NCBI RefSeq assembly: GCF_014199265.1
Contig: NZ_JACIJG010000028.1
Location: 1-37,914, forward strand
From: Brucella daejeonensis
GTDB taxonomy: Bacteria; Pseudomonadota; Alphaproteobacteria; Rhizobiales; Rhizobiaceae
Length of the DNA: 37,914 nucleotides
Direction: 5' to 3'
The notes below the pieces were generated by a model that worked only from the letters and a program-made list of their open reading frames with translations, ran no database searches and was not told where the DNA came from. Positions 1-7,647 of the stretch are shown here, in pieces. How positions within the stretch are numbered: the stretch's first letter is position 1; every line of letters begins with the position of its first letter. The translations under genes were made by a program, and so were the position numbers.

Positions 1-1
1 C

Positions 2-85
2 ATCGGCCACCTCGTCACAACCATCGAACCAGCCGAATGTTCAAACTACTTCGAAAGCGCCGGATACGCTTCCGTCAAAACCTGA
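2..85 (+). CDS. IS630-family transposase, 3' end only
   Basis: Only the last 27 codons and the TGA stop lie in the window. The reading frame beginning at base 2 ends in IEPAECSNYFESAGYASVKT. The pattern IEP-x-E-C-x-NYF-x-x-AGY is the characteristic C-terminal tail of IS630-family (Tc1/mariner-like DDE) transposases. The catalytic domain lies upstream and cannot be judged, so the gene may be intact or a remnant. The end of the insertion sequence should lie shortly after the stop, at or within the palindromic element that begins seven bases later. IS630 elements insert at TA, often within CTAG, and that palindrome is bounded by CTAG. Confidence 0.6.
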   Translation: MGHLVTTIEPAECSNYFESAGYASVKT

Positions 86-91
86 AAGGCT

Positions 92-166
92 CTAGGTTTT
101 TCGAATTTGACGTTTGAAACGGCATCTCATTCAGTCGGGATTCAAACGTCAAATTCAATCCACTAG
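92..166. repeat. Left copy of a 75-77 bp CTAG-bounded palindromic element
   Basis: This 75-bp stretch begins and ends with CTAG. Its arms are inverted copies: GAATTTGACGTTTGAA on the left and TTCAAACGTCAAATTC on the right, around a roughly 24-bp centre. It is nearly identical, in inverted orientation, to the element at 37731-37807. The main difference is the left end, where a few bases of the outer CTAGTGGATT are lost. Size, palindromy and CTAG ends suggest a small non-autonomous element (MITE-like) or a terminal repeat of the adjoining IS630 element. Brucella/Ochrobactrum genomes contain dispersed palindromic repeats, but I cannot confirm identity with a named family. Confidence 0.8.
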
Positions 167-277
167 GTTTGCCGCATGTGCCTCCTCCAGAATTTACGCC
201 GACGCAGATGTCCCGTCGAACTCAGTGATTGACTGGTATTGAAGTATGGTAGTAGGTAAGTGGCAGGGAGGACGATC

Positions 278-985
278 ATGAAAGCGATTCAGGCTCATCG
301 GCTGGAGCAGAGCAGCGCCGTCGGACCGCAACTCCATCGTCTGCTGCTGGACCAGATTATCCGCGGCGAGATCGCCCCTGGTGCGCGTATCTCGGAGACC
401 GAGATCGCAAGTGCATGGTCTGTCTCGCGCCAGCCCGTGCGTGAAGCCTTCATCAAGCTGGCGGAAGAAGGGCTGGTGGAAGTCCGCCCGCAGCGGGGCA
501 CCTATGTCACACTGATCTCGGTTCCAGCCGTGATGACCGCCCGCTTTATCCGCGAGGCGGTCGAGGCGGACATGGTGCGCCTGGTGGCCGAGACCGCCGA
601 TGCTTCCGCCATCGCACAACTGGACCGGCACATCGCCGAGCAGCGTGCCTTGGGGCCAAACGATTCGGGTGAAGACTTCATGCGGGCCGATGAGGATTTC
701 CACCGCTGCCTGGCAGAACTCGCAAAGCAGGCTGCGGTCGCCGATCACCTTGAAGTGCTGAAGATTCAAATGAATCGTGTGCGTCATATCAGCAGCCGGC
801 AATTCTCGCGGCAGCGTCTCATTGCCCAACATGCGGAGGTGGTGGAGGCGATCCGCGCCCACGATCCGTCGCGGGCAGTGGAAGCCATGCGCCTGCACCT
901 GCGCGAGATCGTTGCCGACTTGCCGGAAATCATTGCAGGCCATCCCCACTTATTCGAGGGGGATCTCGGAACCACGCAGCCATGA
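278..985 (+). CDS. GntR-family (FCD/FadR-type) transcriptional regulator
   Basis: This 235-residue regulator opens the operon. An N-terminal winged helix-turn-helix (about residues 10-75) has the GntR pattern GEIAPGARISETEIA followed by VSRQPVREAFIKLAEEGLV. An all-helical FCD ligand domain (about 80-220) follows. FCD metal/ligand-site residues are visible in EDFHRCL, in QHAEVVEAI and in the last conserved helix (LHLREI). The ATG at 278 is chosen because GGGAGGA (266-272) is well placed before it; an in-frame GTG at 260 lacks such a site. The stop overlaps the next gene by 4 bp. FCD regulators beside uronate genes (UxuR/ExuR type) are usually derepressed by the sugar acid or an intermediate. 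Control of the 982-6441 genes is inferred. Confidence 0.88.
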   Translation: MKAIQAHRLEQSSAVGPQLHRLLLDQIIRGEIAPGARISETEIASAWSVSRQPVREAFIKLAEEGLVEVRPQRGTYVTLISVPAVMTARFIREAVEADMVRLVAETADASAIAQLDRHIAEQRALGPNDSGEDFMRADEDFHRCLAELAKQAAVADHLEVLKIQMNRVRHISSRQFSRQRLIAQHAEVVEAIRAHDPSRAVEAMRLHLREIVADLPEIIAGHPHLFEGDLGTTQP

Positions 986-2205
986 CCGGGCCTGCTGGCA
1001 TGTCGTCTTCCGCCGCCGTCCTTGCTCCGAACGGACTGGCCGCGCAGGATTGGGCTGACTGGTTCTGGAAAGGGTTTCTTCCTTGCTGGCTGCACCGGGT
1101 GCAGGACCCGCAGGGCGGGGTCTTCGATCATCTGGACGCCAATGCGAATTCCGATCTCGCCGCGCCCAAGACCGTTCTGACGCAGGCCCGGACGTTGTTT
1201 GCCCTATCGCATCTGGCGCTTGCGTCCGGCGATCCGTCTCTGGTCGAGGCCGCTCGCCGACAGGCCGAGTTTCTTCCCCGGTTCCGCAAGCCTTCGGGAC
1301 TTTACCGCCGCGCCCTTGGCCGCGATGGCACGGCGACCGGGATATTCGGGGACGAACTGGCCCGCAGCTATGACCAGAGTTTCGTCATTCTTGCGCTGGC
1401 GACCTGGAATCGGCTGTTGCCGCAAAAGGACACGGAAGCCGAGATCGAGGCTTGCTGGCTCGCTCTCACCGGAACGCTGACCGATCCCGCAACCGGGCTT
1501 TTGCGCAATGACGACAGCAGCGAGGCATCGCCCCTGCCCGCGCAGAACCCGCACATGCACCTGTACGAAGCCTGCCTTCAGGCTTACGAGATGACCGAAA
1601 ACCCGGTCTGGCAGGCGCGGGCGGCCCGGCTGCGGCAGCACGCCCTGCATCATTTTCTCGACCGGGACAGCGGCAGCATTGCAGAATTTCTTGCACCCGA
1701 CCTTTCCACCCTGCCTGGGGCTGACGGACAACGACGCGAACCGGGACATCAGTGGGAATGGGCCTGGCTGCTGAACCGGGAGGTCGCGCTGGGCGGTGAT
1801 CCTGTGCTGCGCATCACCGCCGCGCGCCTGCAAGCTTTCGCGGACCGTTACGGATTTGCCGGCGCCGGACCGTTGCAAGGCGCGGTCATCGATGCAGTCA
1901 CACCGCAGGGCGGGGTTGCCGGTGACGACCTTCTGCTCTGGCCGCAGACCGAAGCGATCAAGGCGCTGGCTCAATCCCACATGACCGGCGATCCAGATGC
2001 CGGGGAACGCGCCCGTGCCCTGCTTTGCCTCATGTTCGAAGGCTGGTTTGCCGGAAGGCCGGTCTTTGCAAGCCGGCTGGATGTCGGGGGACACAGCCTT
2101 TGGCCCGAGGCGCTGACGCGACTTTTCTACCATATTGTGCTGGCGCTTGCCGAGGGCGCGCTAGCAGGACTTTGGCCGGGAATTCCCCGGCATCGCACGA
2201 CATGA
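982..2205 (+). CDS. AGE-family sugar epimerase/isomerase
   Basis: This 407-residue protein belongs to the N-acylglucosamine 2-epimerase/mannose isomerase (AGE) superfamily, cytoplasmic (alpha/alpha)6-barrel enzymes that isomerise or epimerise free sugars at C2. Family landmarks occur in order: QARTLFALSHL, NPHMHLYEACLQAY, EPGHQWEWAWLLN, LWPQTEAIKAL and a C-terminal GGHSLWPEALTR. The histidines in GHQWEW and GHSLWPE correspond to the catalytic histidine pair of the family. Length is normal (about 390-420). ATG 982 overlaps the regulator stop (ATGA), indicating translational coupling; an in-frame ATG at 1000 is possible. Placement with a TRAP importer and UxaC suggests the substrate is a hexuronate or a sugar from the same polymer. 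AGE sequence alone does not distinguish mannose, cellobiose, sulfoquinovose or uronate substrates. Confidence 0.85.
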   Translation: MTGPAGMSSSAAVLAPNGLAAQDWADWFWKGFLPCWLHRVQDPQGGVFDHLDANANSDLAAPKTVLTQARTLFALSHLALASGDPSLVEAARRQAEFLPRFRKPSGLYRRALGRDGTATGIFGDELARSYDQSFVILALATWNRLLPQKDTEAEIEACWLALTGTLTDPATGLLRNDDSSEASPLPAQNPHMHLYEACLQAYEMTENPVWQARAARLRQHALHHFLDRDSGSIAEFLAPDLSTLPGADGQRREPGHQWEWAWLLNREVALGGDPVLRITAARLQAFADRYGFAGAGPLQGAVIDAVTPQGGVAGDDLLLWPQTEAIKALAQSHMTGDPDAGERARALLCLMFEGWFAGRPVFASRLDVGGHSLWPEALTRLFYHIVLALAEGALAGLWPGIPRHRTT

Positions 2206-2222
2206 AAAAGGGAGGAACCATC

Positions 2223-3203
2223 ATGTTCAAGATCAAGTTGCTCGGCCTTGCGGCCATTTTGCTTGCCTCGACGGCAGGGACTGCGCTGGCGGAGGTGAAA
2301 CTGGCGCTCTCCACTTCGCAGAACGCCAGCGATCCGCTGGCCATCGCGATGGAAGACGCAGCCAAGGCCATTGGCGAGCGCAGCAAGGGTGAGATCGCAG
2401 TGACGGTCTATCCGTCCTCGCAGCTGGGCTCCGACAATGATGTGCTTGAACAGATCCGCAACGGCGCCGCGATCGCGGTTCTGGTCGATGCGGGGCGACT
2501 GGCGCCGTTCAAGAAGGAACTCGGCATCCTGTCGGCGCCTTATCTGGTCAATGACTGGACGGAATATGCCGCGATCACCACCTCCGAGCCCTATAAGCAA
2601 TGGGTCGAGGACCTTGCGGCCTCCTCTGGCCTGCGCCTGCTGAACTACAACTGGTTCCAGGGCACCCGACAGATGTTCACCAAATCGCCGGTGACGGGGC
2701 CTGTCGATCTGAAGGGCGTGCGCGTGCGCACGATCGACGCGCCGGGCTGGCTGGCCACGGTGAACGCGATGGGCGCCACCGCAGTGCCGATGGCATGGTC
2801 CGAGGTGTATTCGGCGCTGCAACTCGGAGCGCTGGACGGGGCCGAAGCCCAGCTGACCGGCGCCTATGGCATCAAGCTGCACGAAGTGACGGGGAACCTC
2901 GCCTTCACCAATCACGTCCAGCTGCTGACCGGTTTGACCACCTCGGAGGAGTGGTTCAAGAGCCTGACCCCGGAACAGCAGACCATCGTCACCGAAGAAC
3001 TGGCCAAGGCGGGCGATGCAGCCTCGGCCGCGACGGTCAAGAAGGGCGAGGAGGTGCTGAAGGAAATGAAGGACGGCGGTCTTGTGGTTTCCGAGGTGAA
3101 CCCGGACGACTTCAGGGCCCTGACGGACGGTGTTTATGCCGCGTTGGGTCTTGAAGAGGCGCGCGCCGCGCTTCAGCCCTATATCGACGCAGCTCGGAAA
3201 TGA
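2223..3203 (+). CDS. TRAP transporter solute-binding protein (DctP family)
   Basis: This 326-residue periplasmic protein captures the substrate of the TRAP importer made with the next two genes. The first 23 residues form a Sec signal peptide ending TAGTALA. The mature part shows DctP landmarks: VYPSSQLGSDNDVLEQIRNG, DLKGVRVRT (with the arginine that normally binds the substrate carboxylate) and EVYSALQLGALDGAEAQ. ATG 2223 is chosen for the GGGAGGA site about eight bases upstream; the frame is open much further upstream but that part is the preceding gene read out of frame. Neighbouring uxaC points to a hexuronate. DctP proteins for glucuronate and galacturonate are known, but the substrate here is inferred. 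A perfect hairpin follows the stop. Confidence 0.9.
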   Translation: MFKIKLLGLAAILLASTAGTALAEVKLALSTSQNASDPLAIAMEDAAKAIGERSKGEIAVTVYPSSQLGSDNDVLEQIRNGAAIAVLVDAGRLAPFKKELGILSAPYLVNDWTEYAAITTSEPYKQWVEDLAASSGLRLLNYNWFQGTRQMFTKSPVTGPVDLKGVRVRTIDAPGWLATVNAMGATAVPMAWSEVYSALQLGALDGAEAQLTGAYGIKLHEVTGNLAFTNHVQLLTGLTTSEEWFKSLTPEQQTIVTEELAKAGDAASAATVKKGEEVLKEMKDGGLVVSEVNPDDFRALTDGVYAALGLEEARAALQPYIDAARK

Positions 3204-3210
3204 TCGCGGC

Positions 3211-3239
3211 GCGGGGCGGTGCCGGATCGCCCGCCCCGC
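3211..3239 (+). other. GC-rich hairpin after the DctP gene
   Basis: GCGGGGCGG (3211-3219) and CCGCCCCGC (3231-3239) form a perfect 9-bp stem with an 11-base loop, seven bases after the dctP-type stop. No T run follows. Such hairpins after binding-protein genes usually protect the upstream mRNA or attenuate transcription, giving more binding protein than membrane subunits. A function of that kind is inferred here. Confidence 0.6.
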
Positions 3240-3264
3240 ACCCCTTTGAACAGCGGCGGAGAAA

Positions 3265-3759
3265 ATGATGTTCAAGCTATGGGATCGTTTGGAAGAGATT
3301 CTGGCGGTGATGTGCCTGGCCGGCACCGTGCTTGCGGTGCTGGTGGGCGCGGTGGGACGGTCCATCGGCCACCCTTTCCCCGCAGGTCCGGAGATCGCGC
3401 AGCTGCTGTTGATCTGGACCTGTATGTTCGGCGCCGACCTGATGCTGACGCGCGGCCAGCATATCCGTATCTCGGCCTTGCCCGACGCCTTGTCCGCCAA
3501 CGGTCGGCGCGTGCTTCATCTGGTCTGCGTGGTCTGTATCCTGGGCTTTCTTGGCTATTGCGGCTGGCTGGGCTGGAAACTGGCCATGTCGAACTGGGCA
3601 CGCGAGATGGGCGCTTCGGGGCTGTCCTATGGCTGGGTCACGCTGGCCTTTCCTGTCGGCTGCGCGCTGATGATCGTCTCGATGGTCCGGCGCCTCGCCA
3701 CACACGGGCTGCTCTATGCCATCGAACCTGAAACCCGCGATCAGGAGCAACTGCTGTGA
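3265..3759 (+). CDS. TRAP transporter small membrane subunit (DctQ family)
   Basis: This 164-residue protein with four predicted transmembrane segments is the DctQ subunit, which pairs with the large DctM subunit in the inner membrane. Landmarks are VGAVGRSIGHPFPAGPEIAQ (the short amphipathic element with the conserved acidic residue), LLIWTCMFGADLMLTRGQHI and a C-terminal segment before YAIEPETRDQ. Two adjacent ATGs are available; the second (3268) is better spaced from GGAG at 3258-3261. The stop overlaps the dctM-type GTG start by 4 bp (GTGA), so the two subunits are translationally coupled. Confidence 0.88.
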   Translation: MMFKLWDRLEEILAVMCLAGTVLAVLVGAVGRSIGHPFPAGPEIAQLLLIWTCMFGADLMLTRGQHIRISALPDALSANGRRVLHLVCVVCILGFLGYCGWLGWKLAMSNWAREMGASGLSYGWVTLAFPVGCALMIVSMVRRLATHGLLYAIEPETRDQEQLL

Positions 3760-5048
3760 TCTCGTTCCTGCTTCTTTGCCTCGCGCTCGGCTTCATGGTG
3801 ATCGGCATGCCGGTATCATTCGCCATCGGCGTGGCCAGTCTCGTCTATTTCCTGCTGCCTTCGACCTTCATGCCGGACGCGACCGCGGTCCAGCGCATCA
3901 TCGCATCCAGCCAGTCCTTCCCGCTGCTGGCCGTGCCGCTGTTCATTCTGGTCGGGCATCTGATGAACGGGTCCGGCATCACGCCGCGAATGATGGCGCT
4001 GGCCTCGGTGCTGGCCGGATGGATGCGGGGCGGCATCGCCCAGGTCAGCCTGATACTGTCCGCCCTGATGGGGGGCATTTCCGGTTCCGCAGTTGCCGAT
4101 GCGGCAATGCAATCCCGCATCCTGGGCCAACCCATGATCAAGGAAGGCTATTCCAGGGGCTTCACCGCAGCGCTTCTGTCTGTCGGCGGGCTGATCACGG
4201 CGACCATTCCCCCCAGCCTGGGTCTGATCCTTTACGGATTCCTGGGTGAAGTTTCCATCGGTCGGCTGTTCGTTGCCGGCATCATGCCCGGTATCCTGCT
4301 GACCATCGCGCTGATGCTGACGACGGGCCTGATCTCCAGGCGCCGCGACTACAAGCCGGTCAGCGCGCGGCCGCCGACGTTTTCCGAGGTGATCGCCGCC
4401 GTCAAGTCCAGCTTCTGGGCCATCCTTTTCCCGGTCTGGCTGATCGTCGGCATCCGTTTCGGCATCTTTACCCCTTCCGAAGCCGGCGCCTTCGCCGTGG
4501 CCTACGCACTGGTCGTGGGAGTGCTGATCTATCGTGAGTTGAGCTTTGCCGCAATTGTAGACGCGCTGCTGCATTCGGTGCGCGACATCGGCATGATCAT
4601 GTTCATCATCCTGCTGTCGGGGGCTTTCGGCTACGTCATCACCTTCGAGCGCGTGCCGCAGACCCTGGCTGAACTGGCGCTTGGCCTGTTCTCGTCCAAG
4701 GTGGCGTTGCTGTTCACGATCTCGGCCTTTCTGCTGGTGTTCGGTATGCTGGTGGAGGCGACGGTGATCGTCATGCTGCTGACGCCGATCCTGGTTCCGG
4801 TCATCACCGCAGCCGGGGTCGATCCGGTTCATTTCGGCTTGATCATGATGACGCTGGTGACCTTTGGCGGCATGACGCCGCCGGTGGGGGTCTCGATGTT
4901 TACCGTCTGCGGCATCCTGAACTGCTCCTACAAGGAATACACCATGGAACTTGTCCCGCTGGCACTGGCGGTTCTGGCCGTCACCGTCATCATGATCGTC
5001 TTTCCTCAATCGGTGATGTTCCTGCCCGACATGATGATGGGACACTGA
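3756..5048 (+). CDS. TRAP transporter large permease subunit (DctM family)
   Basis: This 430-residue polytopic protein is the DctM ion-coupled transport subunit. Family signatures are VPLFILVGHLMNGSG, the GGISGSAVADAA substrate/sodium-site segment, TATIPPSLGLILYGF, the repeat copy LLTPILVPVITAAGVDPVHFG and FGGMTPPVGVSMFTVC. About 12 membrane segments and the length are normal. Translation starts at GTG 3756, overlapping the DctQ-type stop. The uxaC ATG follows after a single base. With the two preceding genes it forms a complete, unfused TRAP importer, in contrast to the fused system at 30380. Confidence 0.9.
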   Translation: MISFLLLCLALGFMVIGMPVSFAIGVASLVYFLLPSTFMPDATAVQRIIASSQSFPLLAVPLFILVGHLMNGSGITPRMMALASVLAGWMRGGIAQVSLILSALMGGISGSAVADAAMQSRILGQPMIKEGYSRGFTAALLSVGGLITATIPPSLGLILYGFLGEVSIGRLFVAGIMPGILLTIALMLTTGLISRRRDYKPVSARPPTFSEVIAAVKSSFWAILFPVWLIVGIRFGIFTPSEAGAFAVAYALVVGVLIYRELSFAAIVDALLHSVRDIGMIMFIILLSGAFGYVITFERVPQTLAELALGLFSSKVALLFTISAFLLVFGMLVEATVIVMLLTPILVPVITAAGVDPVHFGLIMMTLVTFGGMTPPVGVSMFTVCGILNCSYKEYTMELVPLALAVLAVTVIMIVFPQSVMFLPDMMMGH

Positions 5049-5049
5049 C

Positions 5050-6441
5050 ATGCTTCTGCATCCTGACCGCCTGTTTCCTGCCGACCCCGCCACCCGATCC
5101 ATCGCGCGCGATCTGTATCGAGGGATTGCCGATGCGCCCATCGTCTCGCCCCACGGGCATACCGATCCGCGATGGTGGGGCGAAAATCCCGCCTTCGCAA
5201 ACCCGGCCGAACTGTTCGTCATCCCCGACCACTATGTGGTGCGAATGCTGATCAGTCAGGGCGTATCCTATGAGGAACTGGGTATCGGCAAGGGCGCGCA
5301 GACCGACGCGCGCGCCATCTGGCGCAGCTTTGCGGCGCAATACCACCTGTTCCGGGGCACGCCATCCCGGCTCTGGCTGGATCATGCGCTCTCCGAGGTG
5401 TTCGGCCTGTCCGAGCGTCTTTCTGCGGCCAATGCCGATGCACACTATGACGCCATCGCTGAAAAACTGGCCGATCCGGCCTATCGTCCCCGCGCGCTCT
5501 ATGAACGTTTCGGGATCGAGGTCATCGCCACCACCGATTCCGCGCTGGACGACCTGCGCTGGCACCGCCTGGCGCGGGAAAGCGGCTGGAAGGGCCGTGT
5601 CGTCCCGACCTATCGCCCTGACGCCGTCATTGATCCCGATAGCGAAGGTTTCTCGCGGAATCTCGACCGGCTGGCCGAGATCAGCGGCTGCGATACCGGG
5701 CGCTGGCAGGGCTATCTGGACGCGCATCGCGACCGGCGCGCATTCTTCCGCAGCATGGGCGCCACGGCCACCGATCACGGCCATCCCACGCCGCAGACCG
5801 CAGACCTGCCCGGACCTGAGGCAGCACGCCTGTTCGACCGCATACGCTCGGGCAAGGCCACGCCGGCCGAGGCCGAACTGTTCCGTGCGCAGATGCTGAC
5901 GGAAATGGCGCGTATGTCGGTCGAGGACGGTTTGGTGATGCAGCTTCATCCCGGCGTCTCGCGCAGTCATAGCCCCACGGTGCTGGCGCGTTATGGCCGC
6001 GATAACGGTTTCGACATGCCGGTGCAGGTCGATTTCACTGCGGCGCTGAAGCCGTTGCTCGACGCCGTGGGAATGGATCCGCGCCTGCGGCTGATCCTGT
6101 TCACTCTGGACGAGACCACCTATTCACGCGAACTGGCGCCGCTTGCCGGAGCCTATCCTTCGCTGCGGCTGGGACCGCCATGGTGGTTCAACGACAGTTT
6201 CGAGGGTATCCGCCGCTTTCGGGAGCAGGCGACCGAGACGGCAGGGTTCATGAATACTGTTGGCTTCAATGACGATACCCGCGCGCTGTGTTCGATCCCG
6301 GCACGCCATGACGTCAGCCGTCGCGCCGATTCCGCCTTCCTCGCGGAACTGGTGACGTCGCACAGGTTGGACGAGGATGAAGCGCATGAACTGGCAATAC
6401 TTCTGGCGGGGGGCCTTGCGCGCGAGGGTTACCGTCTCTGA
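5050..6441 (+). CDS. uxaC: Uronate isomerase (glucuronate isomerase)
   Basis: This 463-residue cytoplasmic enzyme belongs to the UxaC family of the amidohydrolase superfamily. The family converts D-glucuronate to D-fructuronate and D-galacturonate to D-tagaturonate. Family-defining segments are SPHGHTDPRWW (the HxH metal-type motif), the stretch from FVIPDHYVVRML to SQGVSYEELG, GIEVIATTDSALDDLRWH, MSVEDGLVMQLHPGV, LRLGPPWWFNDSFEGIRRFR and GFNDDTRALCSIPARHDVSRR. It is the last gene of the 278-6441 operon, one base after DctM. The next enzymes (UxuB/UxaB reductases, UxuA/UxaA dehydratases, KdgK) are absent, so the product must enter a pathway encoded elsewhere. Confidence 0.93.
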   Translation: MLLHPDRLFPADPATRSIARDLYRGIADAPIVSPHGHTDPRWWGENPAFANPAELFVIPDHYVVRMLISQGVSYEELGIGKGAQTDARAIWRSFAAQYHLFRGTPSRLWLDHALSEVFGLSERLSAANADAHYDAIAEKLADPAYRPRALYERFGIEVIATTDSALDDLRWHRLARESGWKGRVVPTYRPDAVIDPDSEGFSRNLDRLAEISGCDTGRWQGYLDAHRDRRAFFRSMGATATDHGHPTPQTADLPGPEAARLFDRIRSGKATPAEAELFRAQMLTEMARMSVEDGLVMQLHPGVSRSHSPTVLARYGRDNGFDMPVQVDFTAALKPLLDAVGMDPRLRLILFTLDETTYSRELAPLAGAYPSLRLGPPWWFNDSFEGIRRFREQATETAGFMNTVGFNDDTRALCSIPARHDVSRRADSAFLAELVTSHRLDEDEAHELAILLAGGLAREGYRL

Positions 6442-6460
6442 GGCGGAAGCGCGAAGGAAG

Positions 6461-6519
6461 GAGTGAAAATTCTATCCGCCAGGCTTTCAGGCGTGGCATG
6501 TCGGATGGAATTTTCACTC
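6461..6519. repeat. 18-bp inverted repeat between convergent genes
   Basis: Arms at 6461-6478 and 6502-6519 begin and end with GAGTGAAAATTC and GAATTTTCACTC and match at 17 of 18 positions; the mismatch would be a G-U pair in RNA. The loop is 23 bases. It lies just after uxaC, facing the minus-strand deoR-type gene, so it may end transcription from both sides, but no T tract follows either arm. The near-perfect AT-containing arms could equally be a small-element remnant marking the join between the two gene blocks. Confidence 0.7.
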
Positions 6520-6575
6520 GACTCGAATAGACCGGAACGGCTCCGAAACAACCTGGCAATAACAAATCGGCAGCT

Positions 6576-7286
6576 TCAGCCGAGCACGATCGACGTGAAA
6601 TCCGCTATGCTGGCAAATCGTGCTGCGCGGACCTTGCCATATTTGCTCTCGTCAACGACCAGATGTTTTTCGACGGCGCGCTGCATGGCCATTTGCTTGA
6701 TTGGCACTTCGTGAAAGTGTGAGCAGGTCACACCATGCTGCTCATCGACTCCTCCTGCTGAGAGGAAAGCTTTATTGATGTTGATTCGCTTCAGAACATC
6801 GATCGCCTCGTCACCGGAAAAGGATGCTGCCTCCGGGTGATAGAGCCCCCCCAGAACGATGAGACGGACATCGCTGCGCTGGGACAGTATTTCCGCGATG
6901 TTGAGAGCATAACAAACAACGGTAATATGCTGGTTCTGCGGTATATGGTGAGCAAGATGGGGCATTGTCGTGCCGCAGTCGATGAAGACCGTATCATGAG
7001 GCTCGATCAAAGCCGCAGCGGCTGCGCAGGCCTGCGCCTTGGCACTGGCATGACTGTCTTTCTCGAAGTCGAAAACATAATCGCTGCCGCTCGAACCGTC
7101 CTGCGCGGGAATAATGTAACCACCCAAACAATTGAGTCTGCCGGCATCTCCACCGATGTCGCGGCGGATCGTCATTTCCGAAACGCCAAGCCGCATGGCC
7201 GCATCGCGCAGGCGCATCACGCCAATCTCGTCCACCAGCGCTGCCAGTTCGGCGATACGTTCTTCTTTCCGGCTGATTCTGCTCAC
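6576..7286 (-). CDS. DeoR-family transcriptional repressor
   Basis: This protein of about 236 residues has an N-terminal DeoR helix-turn-helix (RISRKEERIAELAAL, then MRLRDAAMRLGVSEMTIRRDI) and a C-terminal DeoRC sugar-phosphate sensor domain. That domain contains FIDCGTTMPHLAHHIP, VVCYALNIAEIL, LIVLGGLYHPEAASFSG, NKAFLSAGGVDEQHGVT and LVVDESKYGK. The start is uncertain. GTG 7286 follows a GGGGG site and places the helix-turn-helix at the N-terminus as is usual. An in-frame ATG at 7328 has no clear ribosome site. The gene diverges from the sugar operon at 7648. Family members normally release DNA on binding a phosphorylated sugar; deoxyribose-5-phosphate is the inferred ligand from the neighbours. 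Confidence 0.9.
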   Translation of the reverse strand: MSRISRKEERIAELAALVDEIGVMRLRDAAMRLGVSEMTIRRDIGGDAGRLNCLGGYIIPAQDGSSGSDYVFDFEKDSHASAKAQACAAAAALIEPHDTVFIDCGTTMPHLAHHIPQNQHITVVCYALNIAEILSQRSDVRLIVLGGLYHPEAASFSGDEAIDVLKRININKAFLSAGGVDEQHGVTCSHFHEVPIKQMAMQRAVEKHLVVDESKYGKVRAARFASIADFTSIVLG

Positions 7287-7330
7287 GCGGCCCCCATTCT
7301 GTCGCCGTTCGTTCACCCGTTTATACATCG

Positions 7331-7425
7331 GTTACATTTCGCGCAATCATGATCGTCCGATCTTGACAGGTCGAGGAAAAATATGAAACGATCCGAACAT
7401 AATGATTGGATTGTAACATTATAAT
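7331..7425. promoter_or_regulatory. Divergent promoter region with GTTACA dyad
   Basis: The gap 7287-7647 separates the DeoR-type gene from the sugar operon. GTTACA (7331-7336) with AATCAT (7345-7350) recurs inverted as ATGATT (7402-7407) with TGTAAC (7412-7417). A smaller dyad, GATCG-TC-CGATC, lies at 7351-7362. A perfect -10 hexamer TATAAT (7420-7425) directs plus-strand transcription right beside the inner half-site, although its -35 is weak. This arrangement suits looping or paired-site repression by the adjacent DeoR-type protein, which is inferred. The following leader (7426-7647, about 220 bases) has no gene or riboswitch that I recognise. Confidence 0.5.
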
Positions 7426-7647
7426 TCGCATTATCGGGAGGATAAGACAACAGGTTTGTGCGCGCTGGATCGGGAAAGACCGACGGCGACAGGCGGAAGG
7501 TCGGATTTGTCGATCGGGAATCGGCAAATGGAGGAGAGCGCTGACGCAACCCATACCGTTTCAAAGGCTGCGGGCGCAGAAGACAGCTTACTGGCTCATT
7601 TCAGGATCACATATCCTGGAGCCGGGTTTCTCAGGGAGGAAAGACCA

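Noticed and set aside
2025..2222. N-terminal extension of the first TRAP binding protein
   Set aside because: The frame is open but overlaps the AGE gene out of frame. The ribosome site and signal peptide both point to ATG 2223.
3816..5222. Long open frame (468 codons) on the minus strand opposite the DctM gene
   Set aside because: Its product is a low-complexity mix rich in His, Asp, Gln and Arg, typical of the complement of a GC-rich membrane gene. The plus-strand frame is a clear DctM.
7363..7368. Perfect TTGACA considered as the -35 of the sugar operon
   Set aside because: No acceptable -10 lies 16-18 bases downstream, and TATAAT at 7420 is too far away to pair with it.
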